Positions 7,417 to 16,485 of a stretch of DNA of 64,000 nt are shown here, in pieces. A program made the translations under genes and the position numbers. Positions within the stretch are counted from its first letter, which is position 1; each line of letters begins with the position of its first letter. The notes under the pieces are model-generated. The model did not search any database and had not been told where the DNA came from. It saw only the letters and a program-made list of their open reading frames with translations. The DNA is from Rubellicoccus peritrichatus. Its GTDB lineage: Bacteria > Verrucomicrobiota > Verrucomicrobiia > Opitutales > Cerasicoccaceae. The stretch is taken from NCBI RefSeq assembly GCF_033100135.1, contig NZ_CP136920.1:4211001-4275000 (forward strand), in the 5' to 3' direction.

Positions 7417-9965
7417 GACCCAATCAAGAAGACCCACATGGAGATCCTCCTGCTAACCGTATTTCTCAGTCTGCTTCTAGCGGGTCTGTTTCTGCTACTG
7501 TTCCTGAAGGACAGACGCTCAGAGACATTCAGCAGCCCGGAACAGGAATCACTACGCCCGTTCGAGGCGGAAACACCAGTGAAGGACAAGAGAAAGTAGC
7601 CAGCGGCGGCAAAAAAGTCACCATCGAATACGATGACCAGTGCGTGCGCTGGTTCATGGTCGCCTCAGTCATCTGGTCTCTGGTCGGACTCGGAGCCGGA
7701 GTGCTCATCGCTTCGCAGTTGAACTTCTGGCGGCTCAACTTTGACCTGTCATGGCTGACTTTTGGTAGGCTCCGTCCGCTCCATACCAATGCGGCAATCT
7801 TCGCCTTCGTGGGCAACATGATGTTTGCCGGAGTTTATTACTCCACACAAAGGCTCTGCCGCTGCCGACTCGCGTCTCCCCTGCTGACCAAGATTCACTT
7901 TTGGGGATGGCAAGGTATCATCGTCCTGGCGGCGATTACTCTGCCTCTCGGTTATAGCCGTGGTAAAGAGTATGCAGAATTGATCTGGCCGATCAATATC
8001 CTCGTTGCCGTTATCTGGCTCGTGTTTGCAGCCAACTTCTTCTGGACGCTCATGCGGCGGAATGAAAAATCCCTCTACGTCGCCATCTGGTTTTACATCG
8101 CAACCATCGTCACGGTGACGATGCTATACGTCGTCAATCACCTCTCGCTGCCAACCAGCCTCCTTCACAGCTATCCAATCTTTGGCGGAGTTCAGGATGC
8201 ATTGGTCCAGTGGTGGTATGGACACAACGCCGTGGCCTTCTTTTTGACGACACCAATCCTTGGGATCATGTATTACTTTGTCCCCAAGGCGGCCAACCGC
8301 CCGGTTTACTCTTATCGCCTTTCGGTCATCCACTTCTGGTCGCTCGTTTTCATCTACATCTGGGCCGGCCCACACCACCTGCTCAACACCGCACTCCCTG
8401 GCTGGCTGCAATCTCTTGGCATGCTGTTCAGCCTGATGCTCTGGGCACCCTCGTGGGGTGGCATGCTCAATGGTCTCCTTACTCTGCGTGGGGCATGGGA
8501 TAAGCTCCGCACCGATCCGGTGATCAAGTTCTTCGCCGCAGGTGTTACCTTTTATGGTATGGCCACCTTTGAAGGACCATTGATGTCGATCAAATCCGTG
8601 AACGCGCTTTCCCACTACACCGACTGGACGATTGGACACGTCCATGGCGGCACCTTGGGATGGAACGGCTTTATGGCAGCAGGCATGTTCTACTGGCTCG
8701 CACCGAGACTCTGGGGCACAAAGCTCTACTCCCAGTCACTGGCAAACATGCACTTCTGGTTGGGCATGGTTGGCATCCTGCTCTACGTCGCGTCGATGTG
8801 GGTATCAGGCATTACTCAGGGGCTGATGCTCAACGCAACCACAGAAAACGGCACCATTCTCGCCTATCCTAATTTCTTGGATACACTCCAGGCAATCCGT
8901 CCGATGATGCTCTTCCGCCTGATTGGTGGAACGCTCTACCTGATCGGCTTTTTCATGATGGCTTACAACCTCTGGAAGACTGCCCGCAGCGGGGCACCAG
9001 TGAATGGTACAATCCAAATCACCTCGGCAATGGACGAGATGGCTGGTCGCGAACGCAACGGCTTTCGTGGATATCTCAATGCTCCGGTCATCTATGCTTT
9101 CCTGGTCATCACATCCGGTTGCGTCATGATTTTTGGATCCGATATCATATTCCTCATCGGTGTTTTCCTGACAGGGCTTTTCACAATTCTTGCAATTGCA
9201 CATTTCCAGGTCAGTGGTGCAAAATGGTCACAGTGGCATGACGATCTGCTTAAACATGGTTTCACTTTCACCGTGCTGACCATTATCGCGGCGGCCATCG
9301 GTGGAGCCATACAGATCATCCCGACTGTCACAATGCAACGGGCCGGAAACATTGAAGGCCGCCTACAAATACCATACACACCACTTGAGCTCACAGGGCG
9401 TGACATCTACATAAGTGAAGGGTGCTATAACTGTCACTCACAGATGATTCGAACGATGGTCCCCGATGTCCTCCGCTATGGAGACTACTCACGCCTGGGA
9501 GAATCAATTTACAATCATCCGTTCCAATGGGGATCAAAACGCACCGGTCCTGACCTCGCCCGTGAAGGTGGCAAGCGTTCCGACGACTGGCATTTTTATC
9601 ACATGTTGAATCCGCGTGATGTTTCACCTGGTTCCAATATGCCCAACTATCCGTGGCTCTTTGAAAAGGAAGCCAATTCCAAAGCGCTTCCATCAAAAAT
9701 TCACGCCATGCGCATGCTGGGTGTTCCTTATCCCATGGATATATCGGAAGAAGAAATTCAGGCGGAGTATGATGCCCAGGCCAATGAAATCGTCGAACGG
9801 CTGGCCGAGAAAGGTGCCTATACCGAACCAGACAAAGAAATCGTCGCGCTCATTGCCTACCTTCAAAAGCTCGGAGCCTATGAGGACACTACAGAAAAGA
9901 AGGAGTCCGAAGGTGAAGAGCAAACACTGGATTTGTTTAAACCAATAGGAACGGTAAATCCATAA
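7413..9965 (+). CDS. ccoNO: Fused cbb3 cytochrome c oxidase subunits I and II (CcoN-CcoO)
   Basis: An 850-residue fusion. Residues about 80-540 are CcoN, the haem-copper catalytic subunit, with the expected histidine segments (LRPLHTNAAIF, WYGHNAVAFF, GPHHLL and HVHGGTLGWNG). Residues about 545-850 are CcoO: two membrane helices, then one c-type haem site GCYNCHSQM and the GPDLAREGG segment. It reduces O2 to water with high affinity and pumps protons. The only in-frame canonical start before the conserved IEYDDQCVRWF is the ATG at 7413. That gives a roughly 70-residue, Ser/Gly/Pro-rich leader whose DNA also encodes ccoS in another frame. A non-standard start near 7600, or a -1 frameshift out of ccoS, are alternatives. 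Confidence 0.95.
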   Translation: MRPNQEDPHGDPPANRISQSASSGSVSATVPEGQTLRDIQQPGTGITTPVRGGNTSEGQEKVASGGKKVTIEYDDQCVRWFMVASVIWSLVGLGAGVLIASQLNFWRLNFDLSWLTFGRLRPLHTNAAIFAFVGNMMFAGVYYSTQRLCRCRLASPLLTKIHFWGWQGIIVLAAITLPLGYSRGKEYAELIWPINILVAVIWLVFAANFFWTLMRRNEKSLYVAIWFYIATIVTVTMLYVVNHLSLPTSLLHSYPIFGGVQDALVQWWYGHNAVAFFLTTPILGIMYYFVPKAANRPVYSYRLSVIHFWSLVFIYIWAGPHHLLNTALPGWLQSLGMLFSLMLWAPSWGGMLNGLLTLRGAWDKLRTDPVIKFFAAGVTFYGMATFEGPLMSIKSVNALSHYTDWTIGHVHGGTLGWNGFMAAGMFYWLAPRLWGTKLYSQSLANMHFWLGMVGILLYVASMWVSGITQGLMLNATTENGTILAYPNFLDTLQAIRPMMLFRLIGGTLYLIGFFMMAYNLWKTARSGAPVNGTIQITSAMDEMAGRERNGFRGYLNAPVIYAFLVITSGCVMIFGSDIIFLIGVFLTGLFTILAIAHFQVSGAKWSQWHDDLLKHGFTFTVLTIIAAAIGGAIQIIPTVTMQRAGNIEGRLQIPYTPLELTGRDIYISEGCYNCHSQMIRTMVPDVLRYGDYSRLGESIYNHPFQWGSKRTGPDLAREGGKRSDDWHFYHMLNPRDVSPGSNMPNYPWLFEKEANSKALPSKIHAMRMLGVPYPMDISEEEIQAEYDAQANEIVERLAEKGAYTEPDKEIVALIAYLQKLGAYEDTTEKKESEGEEQTLDLFKPIGTVNP
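7438..7599 (+). CDS. ccoS: cbb3 oxidase maturation protein CcoS, nested in the ccoNO frame
   Basis: Frame 1 from the ATG at 7438 to the TAG at 7597-7599 encodes 53 residues: MEILLLTVFLSLLLAGLFLL, then LFLKDRRSETFSSPEQES and an acidic/basic tail. One N-terminal membrane helix followed by a short SPE-containing tail is the architecture of CcoS/FixS, needed for cofactor insertion into cbb3 oxidase. The position directly before the CcoN body is also normal for ccoS. What is odd is that the gene lies wholly inside the first 65 codons of the annotated-length ccoNO frame. The ribosome-binding site is weak (AAGAAGA a few bases upstream). Identity rests on architecture, size and context. Confidence 0.72.
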   Translation: MEILLLTVFLSLLLAGLFLLLFLKDRRSETFSSPEQESLRPFEAETPVKDKRK

Positions 9966-10027
9966 TTTTATAATCTCATTTTTCTTTACTCCGCATTCAG
10001 CAATTCAAAATCCGAATTAAATATATT

Positions 10028-10219
10028 ATGTTCAAAAGAATTATTTATGACAACTGGACGAACATCGTTCCAATCCTTTCCTTCTGTCTGACCTTTGCTG
10101 TCTTTCTCGGCATTACTGCCCGCGCGCTATTCTTCAAAAAGGATTTCATTAAGCATATGGGACATCTGCCTCTTGAGGACGATGCCCCAACTCAAACCGA
10201 GCTTGCTGACCATGAGTAA
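10028..10219 (+). CDS. ccoQ: cbb3 oxidase small subunit CcoQ-like
   Basis: A 63-residue protein with one membrane helix (about residues 13-33, IVPILSFCLTFAVFLGITARALFF) and a short charged tail, the CcoQ/FixQ shape. It lies 62 bp after ccoNO and its last 8 bases overlap the start of ccoP. It probably stabilises the assembled oxidase. Sequence conservation in this family is low, so the name rests on size, topology and position. Confidence 0.8.
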   Translation: MFKRIIYDNWTNIVPILSFCLTFAVFLGITARALFFKKDFIKHMGHLPLEDDAPTQTELADHE

Positions 10220-10790
10220 TCACGACGAAGACAACACTAAGTTCGAAGACGAAGTCCTGCCCGAAGGTGTTGTGCTGAAAGAGCACAGCTACGATGGCAT
10301 ACGTGAGTATGACCAACGCCTGCCGCGCTGGTGGCTTTTAACCCTCTATGGTGCCATCATTTTCTCGGGACTGTACTGGCTCGTCGATCACAACTATATG
10401 AAGGCGCAATCGACGACCGAACAAGTGGAGCAGGAACTGTCGGAGATCGCCACAATCAAGCTGGCCAACTCAATCGACGTAACCGACAACGCCTTATTCT
10501 GGGAGATGAGCGAGAATGCAGCTTTCGTTACAGCTGGTAAGGTCATCTACGATGCCAACTGCACACCATGCCACGGTGCCAATCTTGAAGGCGGCATCGG
10601 CTTCAGTCTTGTCGATGGCGAATGGGTCCACGGTGCTCAGCCTTCCAGCATTTACAACACGATTTACGACGGTGTCCCCGACAAGGGAATGCAAGCCTGG
10701 GGAACACTGCTCGGTCAAAAGCGTATCACAGAAGTCGTCGCCTACGTCCTGAGTAAGAACGATCGTTCGACGATGGAAGCAGGGAAGTAA
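10212..10790 (+). CDS. ccoP: cbb3 oxidase cytochrome c subunit CcoP, single-haem form
   Basis: The start is ATG 10212 (MSNHDEDNTKFEDEV), overlapping the ccoQ stop. The same frame is open further upstream, but that region codes for ccoQ. The product is 192 residues. The N-terminal YDGIREYDQRLPRWW segment and one membrane helix (LLTLYGAIIFSGLYWLV) are diagnostic of CcoP. Only one haem-binding site is present (CTPCH near residue 118), with a distal Met ligand probably in GMQAWG. Classical CcoP has two haem domains, so this is the shorter mono-haem version. It transfers electrons from soluble cytochromes to CcoO and CcoN. Confidence 0.92.
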   Translation: MSNHDEDNTKFEDEVLPEGVVLKEHSYDGIREYDQRLPRWWLLTLYGAIIFSGLYWLVDHNYMKAQSTTEQVEQELSEIATIKLANSIDVTDNALFWEMSENAAFVTAGKVIYDANCTPCHGANLEGGIGFSLVDGEWVHGAQPSSIYNTIYDGVPDKGMQAWGTLLGQKRITEVVAYVLSKNDRSTMEAGK

Positions 10791-10917
10791 GAAGTAAAAA
10801 GAAAGAAGGTAGAAGGTTTTTATACTCAATATTTTTGAATTAGTTATTCATCATTAGAGATTAGTGAGGTCTTCTCACTGCTTACTTCGACCTTCTCACT
10901 TCTTCCCACCCGCAAAG
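10791..10917. other. Purine-rich then pyrimidine-rich spacer, possible hairpin
   Basis: Just after ccoP is a run of GAAG/AGAAGG-type purines (about 10778-10817), and before ccoG a run of CTTCTCACT-type pyrimidines (about 10869-10908). Their sequences are partly complementary, so the transcript could fold into a long imperfect stem between ccoP and ccoG. It may be a processing or attenuation element or a decayed intergenic repeat. Confidence 0.35.
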
Positions 10918-12330
10918 ATGCCCACAGCAACTAAAGCCAGAAAGCGAAAGCCCATTCGGGAATCTGTCACCACAATCAACGATGACGGTTCGCGGCTCTT
11001 TCTACATCCAGCTGATGTAAGCGGACGTTTCACATTATGGCGACGGCTATCAGCCGCCTTACTGATTGGAATCTACGTGTTATTGCCATGGATTCCGATC
11101 AACGGTTACCCTGCAGTGTTTCTTGATGTGATGAACCGGCGTTTTCATCTCTTCGGGCTTACCTTTGCAGCCCAGGACCTCTGGCTTGCCTTCTTTTTCA
11201 TAACGGGCGTTGGGTTTTCTCTCTATGTTGTAACGGCTTTGTTTGGACGTCTCTGGTGCGGCTGGGCCTGCCCTCAAACCGTATTCCTTGAGCATGTCTA
11301 TCGTCGCGTAGAAAGGTGGATAGAGGGCGACCATATGAAGCGCAGGAAACTGGACGCCCACGAATGGGACACGGAAAAGATAATCAAGCGAGTGACCAAA
11401 CATGGTATTTTTATTTTCATCTCGTTGTTGATCGCGCATATTTTTCTCGCCTACTTTATTTCCATTCCGCAGCTCTATAGCTGGATGACTTCAAGCCCCA
11501 CAGAGCATTGGAGCGTCTTCCTTTTTGTCTTTATCGCCAGTGCTATTATTTATTTTAACTTCTCATGGTTTCGCGAACAGCTCTGCCTGGTCATCTGTCC
11601 TTACGGCCGCCTGCAATCAGCGCTAATCGATGATGACTCCATCGTCATCGGCTATGATGAAAAACGTGGTGAACCGCGCGGCCCGGCCAAGCAGGAAGGG
11701 ATCGGCGACTGTATTGATTGCATGCGCTGCGTGCAGGTCTGCCCAACTGGAATCGATATTCGCCAGGGCCTGCAAATCGAATGTATCGGTTGTTCCAATT
11801 GCATTGATGCCTGCGACACCATTATGGATAAACTCGAACGGCCACGTGGACTGGTTCGTTATGACTCGCTCAATGGCTTGGCTGGAAAACGTAAACGTAT
11901 CCTGCGTCCTAGACTCTTTCTTTACGGAGCTCTCATGCTCCTCGGCGCAACCGCCATGACCCTGTCGGCGATGCAATTGCGTAGTGCCAGCATGAATGTG
12001 GTCCGCATGACTGGCGCCCCCTACTTCATAACCGAAGAAAGCCTCCGCAACCAATATCTCGTTCGCGTCATCAATAAAGAAAACTCACCTCAAAGCTTCA
12101 CTGTTCAAGTTGTTGCCGACGACCAATCTTTCACTGCCCAGGGATTCGACGAACCATTGATCGTTGAACCGATGGGCGAAGAGGTCCGCCCCCTTGTCAT
12201 TTCTGTATCTCGTGACGGGTACAACGGAAAGTTTCCCGTCGCGATTAATTTAATGAACGATACCGATGAATTGATCATCAGCCGTGAAGCAGAATTTCTC
12301 GGTCCCGACCCCAAACGCCTAAAGCCATGA
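10918..12330 (+). CDS. ccoG: cbb3 oxidase accessory Fe-S membrane protein CcoG
   Basis: The preferred start is ATG 10918 (MPTATKARKRKPIRES). An upstream in-frame GTG at 10864 would add only an unlikely leader read through the pyrimidine run. The 470-residue protein has five or so membrane helices, the family signature CGWACPQTVFLEHVYRRVERW, and a double ferredoxin-type cluster region (CIDCMRCVQVCPTGID, then CIGCSNCIDACD). The C-terminus is an Ig-like periplasmic domain. CcoG is a copper- and iron-handling factor for cbb3 maturation. Its stop overlaps the next start by ATGA (12327-12330), indicating coupling. Confidence 0.95.
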   Translation: MPTATKARKRKPIRESVTTINDDGSRLFLHPADVSGRFTLWRRLSAALLIGIYVLLPWIPINGYPAVFLDVMNRRFHLFGLTFAAQDLWLAFFFITGVGFSLYVVTALFGRLWCGWACPQTVFLEHVYRRVERWIEGDHMKRRKLDAHEWDTEKIIKRVTKHGIFIFISLLIAHIFLAYFISIPQLYSWMTSSPTEHWSVFLFVFIASAIIYFNFSWFREQLCLVICPYGRLQSALIDDDSIVIGYDEKRGEPRGPAKQEGIGDCIDCMRCVQVCPTGIDIRQGLQIECIGCSNCIDACDTIMDKLERPRGLVRYDSLNGLAGKRKRILRPRLFLYGALMLLGATAMTLSAMQLRSASMNVVRMTGAPYFITEESLRNQYLVRVINKENSPQSFTVQVVADDQSFTAQGFDEPLIVEPMGEEVRPLVISVSRDGYNGKFPVAINLMNDTDELIISREAEFLGPDPKRLKP

Positions 12331-12485
12331 CTGAGCAAAAGAAAAAAAGAAACTGGCGGCTCACACTATGGATTCCTGTGGTGCTTGCCTTCGTTTTAGT
12401 CATTGTTGCCTGGAGCATCCTGATCAACATTGCCGCCAATAACCCGACAGAGAGAATTCCAATTGCCAATAGCGAGGAGCCCTGA
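12327..12485 (+). CDS. Small single-TM protein in the ccoH position
   Basis: An ATG at 12327 overlapping the ccoG stop opens a 52-residue frame ending at TGA 12483-12485. It has a basic N-terminus (TEQKKKRNWR), one strong membrane helix (LTLWIPVVLAFVLVIVAWSI) and a short polar tail. It occupies the slot of ccoH between ccoG and ccoI but is only about a third of the usual CcoH length and lacks its periplasmic domain. It could be a minimal CcoH or an unrelated assembly peptide. The tight spacing (1 bp to ccoI) supports that it is translated. Confidence 0.65.
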   Translation: MTEQKKKRNWRLTLWIPVVLAFVLVIVAWSILINIAANNPTERIPIANSEEP

Positions 12486-12486
12486 A

Positions 12487-14874
12487 ATGGCCACCAAGAC
12501 GGAAGACAGAATCGCCTGCGAACACTGCGGCACGCTTTTCCTTCCAAAGGGCGATGATATATTCTGCTGCCAGGGCTGCGCCTATGTTTCACAATTGCTC
12601 CATGATGGCGGCTTCGATCGTTTCTATGAATTAAAGGGTGAAAAAGCAGTTCCTCCTGTCGGATCAAGGGTCTTTCAAGACGCAGACACCACATGGCTGG
12701 TCGAAACAGTAAAGCACGCCGAAGCTTCCAGCAAAACCGAGATAATCAAAGCGTCATTCGGAGTGCAGGGAATCTCGTGTGTCGGTTGTGTCTGGTTGAT
12801 TGAGGCAATCTTCAATAATCATCCAGGATCAGTATCAATTCACATAGACCCACGCTGTGGTGGCATACGCCTGACCTGGTTGAAGAATGGGTTTAATGCC
12901 GTAACCTTTTCAAACGAACTCCAAAAACTCGGCTATAGACTGCAGCCGAAAGAAGAGAAAAATGAAGCAGAAGGAGCATCCAAACGATTGAGCCACCGTA
13001 TAGGGCTTTGCGGTTTCTTTCTACTCAACACCATGCTCTTCACTCTGCCGGGTTATCTCGGAATGGCGGGTGATTTTTTTCTCGCACCGCTTTTTCAAAT
13101 CCTTGGCGCATTCTTTGCAACACTTAGCATGATCGCAGGAGGCAGTTACTTTTTTGCACGTGCATGGACAGCCTTACGTCACAAGGTTCTGCATATCGAT
13201 TTCCCAATCGCGCTCGGCTTGGGCGCTGCCTATGTGGGTTCACTTATTGGCTGGTTGACCGGACACACCAGTCTAATCTACTTCGATTTTGTTGCCACTT
13301 TTGTATTTCTTATGCTGCTTGGACGCTGGCTGCAAGAATACGCGATTGAAAAAAACCGGAGTCATTTGGATCGACGCAATCCAGGCCCCAGGCAAGTCAC
13401 ACTACTTGGTGGTTCTGATGATGGACGCGAGATTTCGGCAGAATCCATTTGTGAAGCACAATCCTATTCAGTTTCCCCAGGAGAAATCAATCCGGTCAGC
13501 GCCCGTTTGTTAGATCATGAAGCGTCTCTAAGCTTGGAATGGATTAACGGCGAAGCCGAACCAGTCACTTCGAAAAAAGGAAAAATAGTTCCTGCCGGAG
13601 CGATCAACGTCGGACTCAACAGCACTGCACTCAAAGCAGAGGAATCATGGAATGAAAGTTTACTTGCAAAACTACTTCAGCGACCGGCAGATAACTTCAG
13701 CAATCAACGCCTTCAGAAAATTCTGGGAACATACATCGCTGTGGTCTTGACTCTCGCAACAATAGGCGGAGCTGCCTGGTGGCTTCTTGCAGACAAGCCC
13801 ATTGTTGCGATTCAAGTCTTTGTCTCAGTTCTTATTGTATCATGCCCTTGCGCTTTGGGTGTCGCCCTACCTATGGCTGACGAATTTTGTAACTCAGCAC
13901 TACGCCGCGCTGGACTCTTCATCAAGTCAAACGACATTTGGGAACGCCTGCGTCATGTCAGTACCATTGTTTTTGATAAGACCGGAACCCTGACGCTTGA
14001 GATACCGCGTCTGACGAACCCGAAGATTATTGAATCACTTCCTGTGGACTCCATTAATGCTCTGTATAAACTCGTGCAGCGAAATCTTCATCCACTGGCG
14101 CGTTCGTTGCGCGAGACAATACTAAGTAGGATACCCTCACGCTGCCTGCAGGATGAAGAAACGAGATTCCCGATCCATGAACAGATAGGTCAAGGTGTTT
14201 ACTTCACTGATGAAGCGGGTAATCAATGGACATTGGGTAAACCGGAGTGGATGGCTAAGGAAGCAAATACCAGACCGTGTGACACAAAAAACCCGACAAC
14301 AGTCCTTCGACAAAATGGAATTCATATCGCCCAGTTTTTCTTCAACGAAGATGTTCGCGATGATGCTGTTGACGCTATTGATGCATTCAAAGAAAACAAC
14401 TTCGATGTTACCATATTGAGTGGTGACGCAACTGAGCATGTAAGCCGTGTCGCTTCAGCATTGAACATCGATTCAGCTCATACCCGCAGCCGTTGCACTC
14501 CAAACGATAAAGCTGAATGGATTCATCGCAATGCTCCGGATGCAGCCTTAATGATCGGTGACGGTGCCAATGACAGCCTGGCTTTTGATACGGCAATCTG
14601 CCGTGGAACTCCAGTAATAGATCGGAGTATCCTTGAAGCATCGTCCGATTTTTTCTTCTTCGGGCGCAGCCTGCGTTGCCTTCCTCTCCTGTTCAATGTT
14701 GCAAAAGCACGACGGCGAACGGTTGCTTTGATCTTTGCTCTGGCGGTTGCTTACAACATCGGTGCTGTTTCCCTTTGCCTCGCTGGAGCCATGCATCCGC
14801 TGCTCGCCGCTATTCTTATGCCACTTAGTTCGATAGTCACCTTGCTTGTCGCGTGGCTTGGTTTGGGCAAATAG
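12487..14874 (+). CDS. ccoI: Copper-translocating P-type ATPase CcoI/FixI
   Basis: The start is ATG 12487, just after the small upstream gene; the frame is open further upstream, but that region encodes the ccoH-like protein. The 795-residue product has an N-terminal zinc-ribbon-like segment (CEHCGTLF and CCQGC), a heavy-metal-associated domain (GISCVGCVWLIEAIF), membrane helices, the CPC transport motif (SCPCALGVALPM), the phosphorylation loop DKTGTLT and the hinge GDGANDS. It exports Cu(I) for insertion into the CcoN haem-copper centre. The residues between the membrane pairs are somewhat divergent from CopA, which fits the CcoI/FixI branch. It is the last gene of the oxidase operon. Confidence 0.95.
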   Translation: MATKTEDRIACEHCGTLFLPKGDDIFCCQGCAYVSQLLHDGGFDRFYELKGEKAVPPVGSRVFQDADTTWLVETVKHAEASSKTEIIKASFGVQGISCVGCVWLIEAIFNNHPGSVSIHIDPRCGGIRLTWLKNGFNAVTFSNELQKLGYRLQPKEEKNEAEGASKRLSHRIGLCGFFLLNTMLFTLPGYLGMAGDFFLAPLFQILGAFFATLSMIAGGSYFFARAWTALRHKVLHIDFPIALGLGAAYVGSLIGWLTGHTSLIYFDFVATFVFLMLLGRWLQEYAIEKNRSHLDRRNPGPRQVTLLGGSDDGREISAESICEAQSYSVSPGEINPVSARLLDHEASLSLEWINGEAEPVTSKKGKIVPAGAINVGLNSTALKAEESWNESLLAKLLQRPADNFSNQRLQKILGTYIAVVLTLATIGGAAWWLLADKPIVAIQVFVSVLIVSCPCALGVALPMADEFCNSALRRAGLFIKSNDIWERLRHVSTIVFDKTGTLTLEIPRLTNPKIIESLPVDSINALYKLVQRNLHPLARSLRETILSRIPSRCLQDEETRFPIHEQIGQGVYFTDEAGNQWTLGKPEWMAKEANTRPCDTKNPTTVLRQNGIHIAQFFFNEDVRDDAVDAIDAFKENNFDVTILSGDATEHVSRVASALNIDSAHTRSRCTPNDKAEWIHRNAPDAALMIGDGANDSLAFDTAICRGTPVIDRSILEASSDFFFFGRSLRCLPLLFNVAKARRRTVALIFALAVAYNIGAVSLCLAGAMHPLLAAILMPLSSIVTLLVAWLGLGK

Positions 14875-14980
14875 AAAAGACACTGTATAGCGCTATTAAG
14901 AGAGCTATTGAGTATATCCGCTTCGGCCATTTCTTCGTTGCTATTACTCTCTTAAAGAATGACTATCTCATAACGCTATT

Positions 14981-16114
14981 ATGAAAATCGTTTTTGCCCC
15001 ACGTGAATCCGATCCTCGCGAAACCCGCGCTGCACTCACCCCTGATTTAGTTGCGAAACTAACTAAGCTGGGACTAGCAGTTAAAGTCGAATCTGCTATT
15101 GGCGCCAGAGCAGCTATTTCCGATGAAGCTTACAAAAAATCAGGAGCCGAAGTGGTAACTGATCGCTCTGCAGCACAAAGTGAGGCAGACATTGTCCTGC
15201 GTGTGCGTAAGCCTGCTAGTAAAGAGCTGGCAACTCTCAAACCCGGCACACTCCACGCCAGCTTTCTTGATCCTTTCAATGAAAAAGAGCTGCTAAAAAC
15301 AATTGCATCTAAGGGAGTAAATGCAGTCAGCATGGAAATGATTCCACGCACAACCCTGGCTCAGAAAATGGATGCCCTCTCTTCACAGGCCAATCTTGCC
15401 GGATACGCCGCTGTGATTATAGCAGCTGATCGCATGCAGAAAATCCTGCCCATGATGATGACCCCAGCAGGGACACTTTCCCCGGCACATTTCTTCATCA
15501 TTGGAGTTGGAGTCGCCGGACTCCAGGCCATTGCGACAGCAAAAAGACTCGGTGCGCGAGTCGAAGCCTTTGACACACGCCCTGTGGTCGAGGAGCAAGT
15601 CAAATCACTTGGCGCGAAATTCGTCAAAGTCAACCTCGGCGACACGGGCCAAACCGATCAAGGCTACGCCAAAGAATTGACACCTGAAATGCTGGAAAAA
15701 CAAAGACAGGGCATGGCCAAAGCATGCTCTCAAGCAGACGTGGTTATAACCACAGCAAAACTCTTTGGCAGGCCAGCTCCTAAAGTCATCACCAGTGACA
15801 TCCTCGCTCAAATGAAGCCAGGTAGTATCATTGTGGATTTGGCAGTTGAGACTGGAGGTAATGTCGAAGGGTCAAAACTCGGCGAAGATGTCATTACGGA
15901 AAATGGTGTCCATATAATTGGCCATGAGAACATCGAAGGTTATTACGCCAATCATGCCAGTCAGATGCTGGCTTCGAACTTTTATAATTTCATAGAGCAC
16001 TTCTGGGACACTGAAGTCGGTGACTTTCGTTACGATCTCGACGATGAGATTTTAAAAGGCTGCCTCCTAACCCGTGACGGCAAAATTGTTCACGAAAAAT
16101 TTATGGATATTTAA
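14981..16114 (+). CDS. pntAA: NAD(P) transhydrogenase alpha subunit part 1
   Basis: A 377-residue soluble NAD(H)-binding subunit with the AlaDH/PNT N- and C-domains. The Rossmann motif GVGVAGLQAIATAKRLGA is near residue 175 and FDTRPVVEEQV follows. The subunit is split from its membrane part, as in three-gene pnt operons. With the next two gene products it couples hydride transfer between NADH and NADP+ to proton translocation, making NADPH. It begins 106 bp after ccoI; the spacer has a short inverted repeat (TTAAGAGAG and CTCTCTTAA), so a separate promoter is possible. Confidence 0.95.
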   Translation: MKIVFAPRESDPRETRAALTPDLVAKLTKLGLAVKVESAIGARAAISDEAYKKSGAEVVTDRSAAQSEADIVLRVRKPASKELATLKPGTLHASFLDPFNEKELLKTIASKGVNAVSMEMIPRTTLAQKMDALSSQANLAGYAAVIIAADRMQKILPMMMTPAGTLSPAHFFIIGVGVAGLQAIATAKRLGARVEAFDTRPVVEEQVKSLGAKFVKVNLGDTGQTDQGYAKELTPEMLEKQRQGMAKACSQADVVITTAKLFGRPAPKVITSDILAQMKPGSIIVDLAVETGGNVEGSKLGEDVITENGVHIIGHENIEGYYANHASQMLASNFYNFIEHFWDTEVGDFRYDLDDEILKGCLLTRDGKIVHEKFMDI

Positions 16115-16147
16115 ACTTCAAAAACCAGCACATATCATTTCACCTCT

Positions 16148-16465
16148 ATGGAACTCGTACTATTACTCTTTATCTTTGTGCTAGCGGCCTTTCTGGGCTT
16201 CGAACTGATCAGCAAAGTTCCCTCACAGCTGCATACTCCACTCATGTCTGGTTCGAATGCCATTTCAGGTATCACCATCGTCGGAGCCTTACTTGCCGCA
16301 GGTGGAACAAGCGAAACTTCCGGAACCATGGCAATATGGCTAGGCTTCGCCGCTGTAGTCTTCGCCACAATCAATGTAGTCGGAGGCTACCTTGTCACCG
16401 ATCGAATGCTCGGCATGTTCCAAAGCAAAGCTGACGAGAAAAAGCAAAAAGCGGATAAAGAATAA
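16148..16465 (+). CDS. pntAB: NAD(P) transhydrogenase alpha subunit part 2 (membrane)
   Basis: A 105-residue integral membrane protein with three helices and the family-typical first loop (SKVPSQLHTPLMSGSNAISG) followed by ITIVGALLAAG. It forms part of the proton channel of the transhydrogenase together with PntB. It lies 33 bp after pntAA and 20 bp before pntB. The C-terminus is short and highly charged (QSKADEKKQKADKE). Confidence 0.95.
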   Translation: MELVLLLFIFVLAAFLGFELISKVPSQLHTPLMSGSNAISGITIVGALLAAGGTSETSGTMAIWLGFAAVVFATINVVGGYLVTDRMLGMFQSKADEKKQKADKE

Positions 16466-16485
16466 TTCCCGGCGTAGAAGGCATC

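Noticed and set aside
10864-10917. The upstream GTG start for ccoG (10864).
   Set aside because: The added residues read through a pyrimidine-rich intergenic repeat and do not resemble CcoG N-termini; ATG 10918 fits the family.
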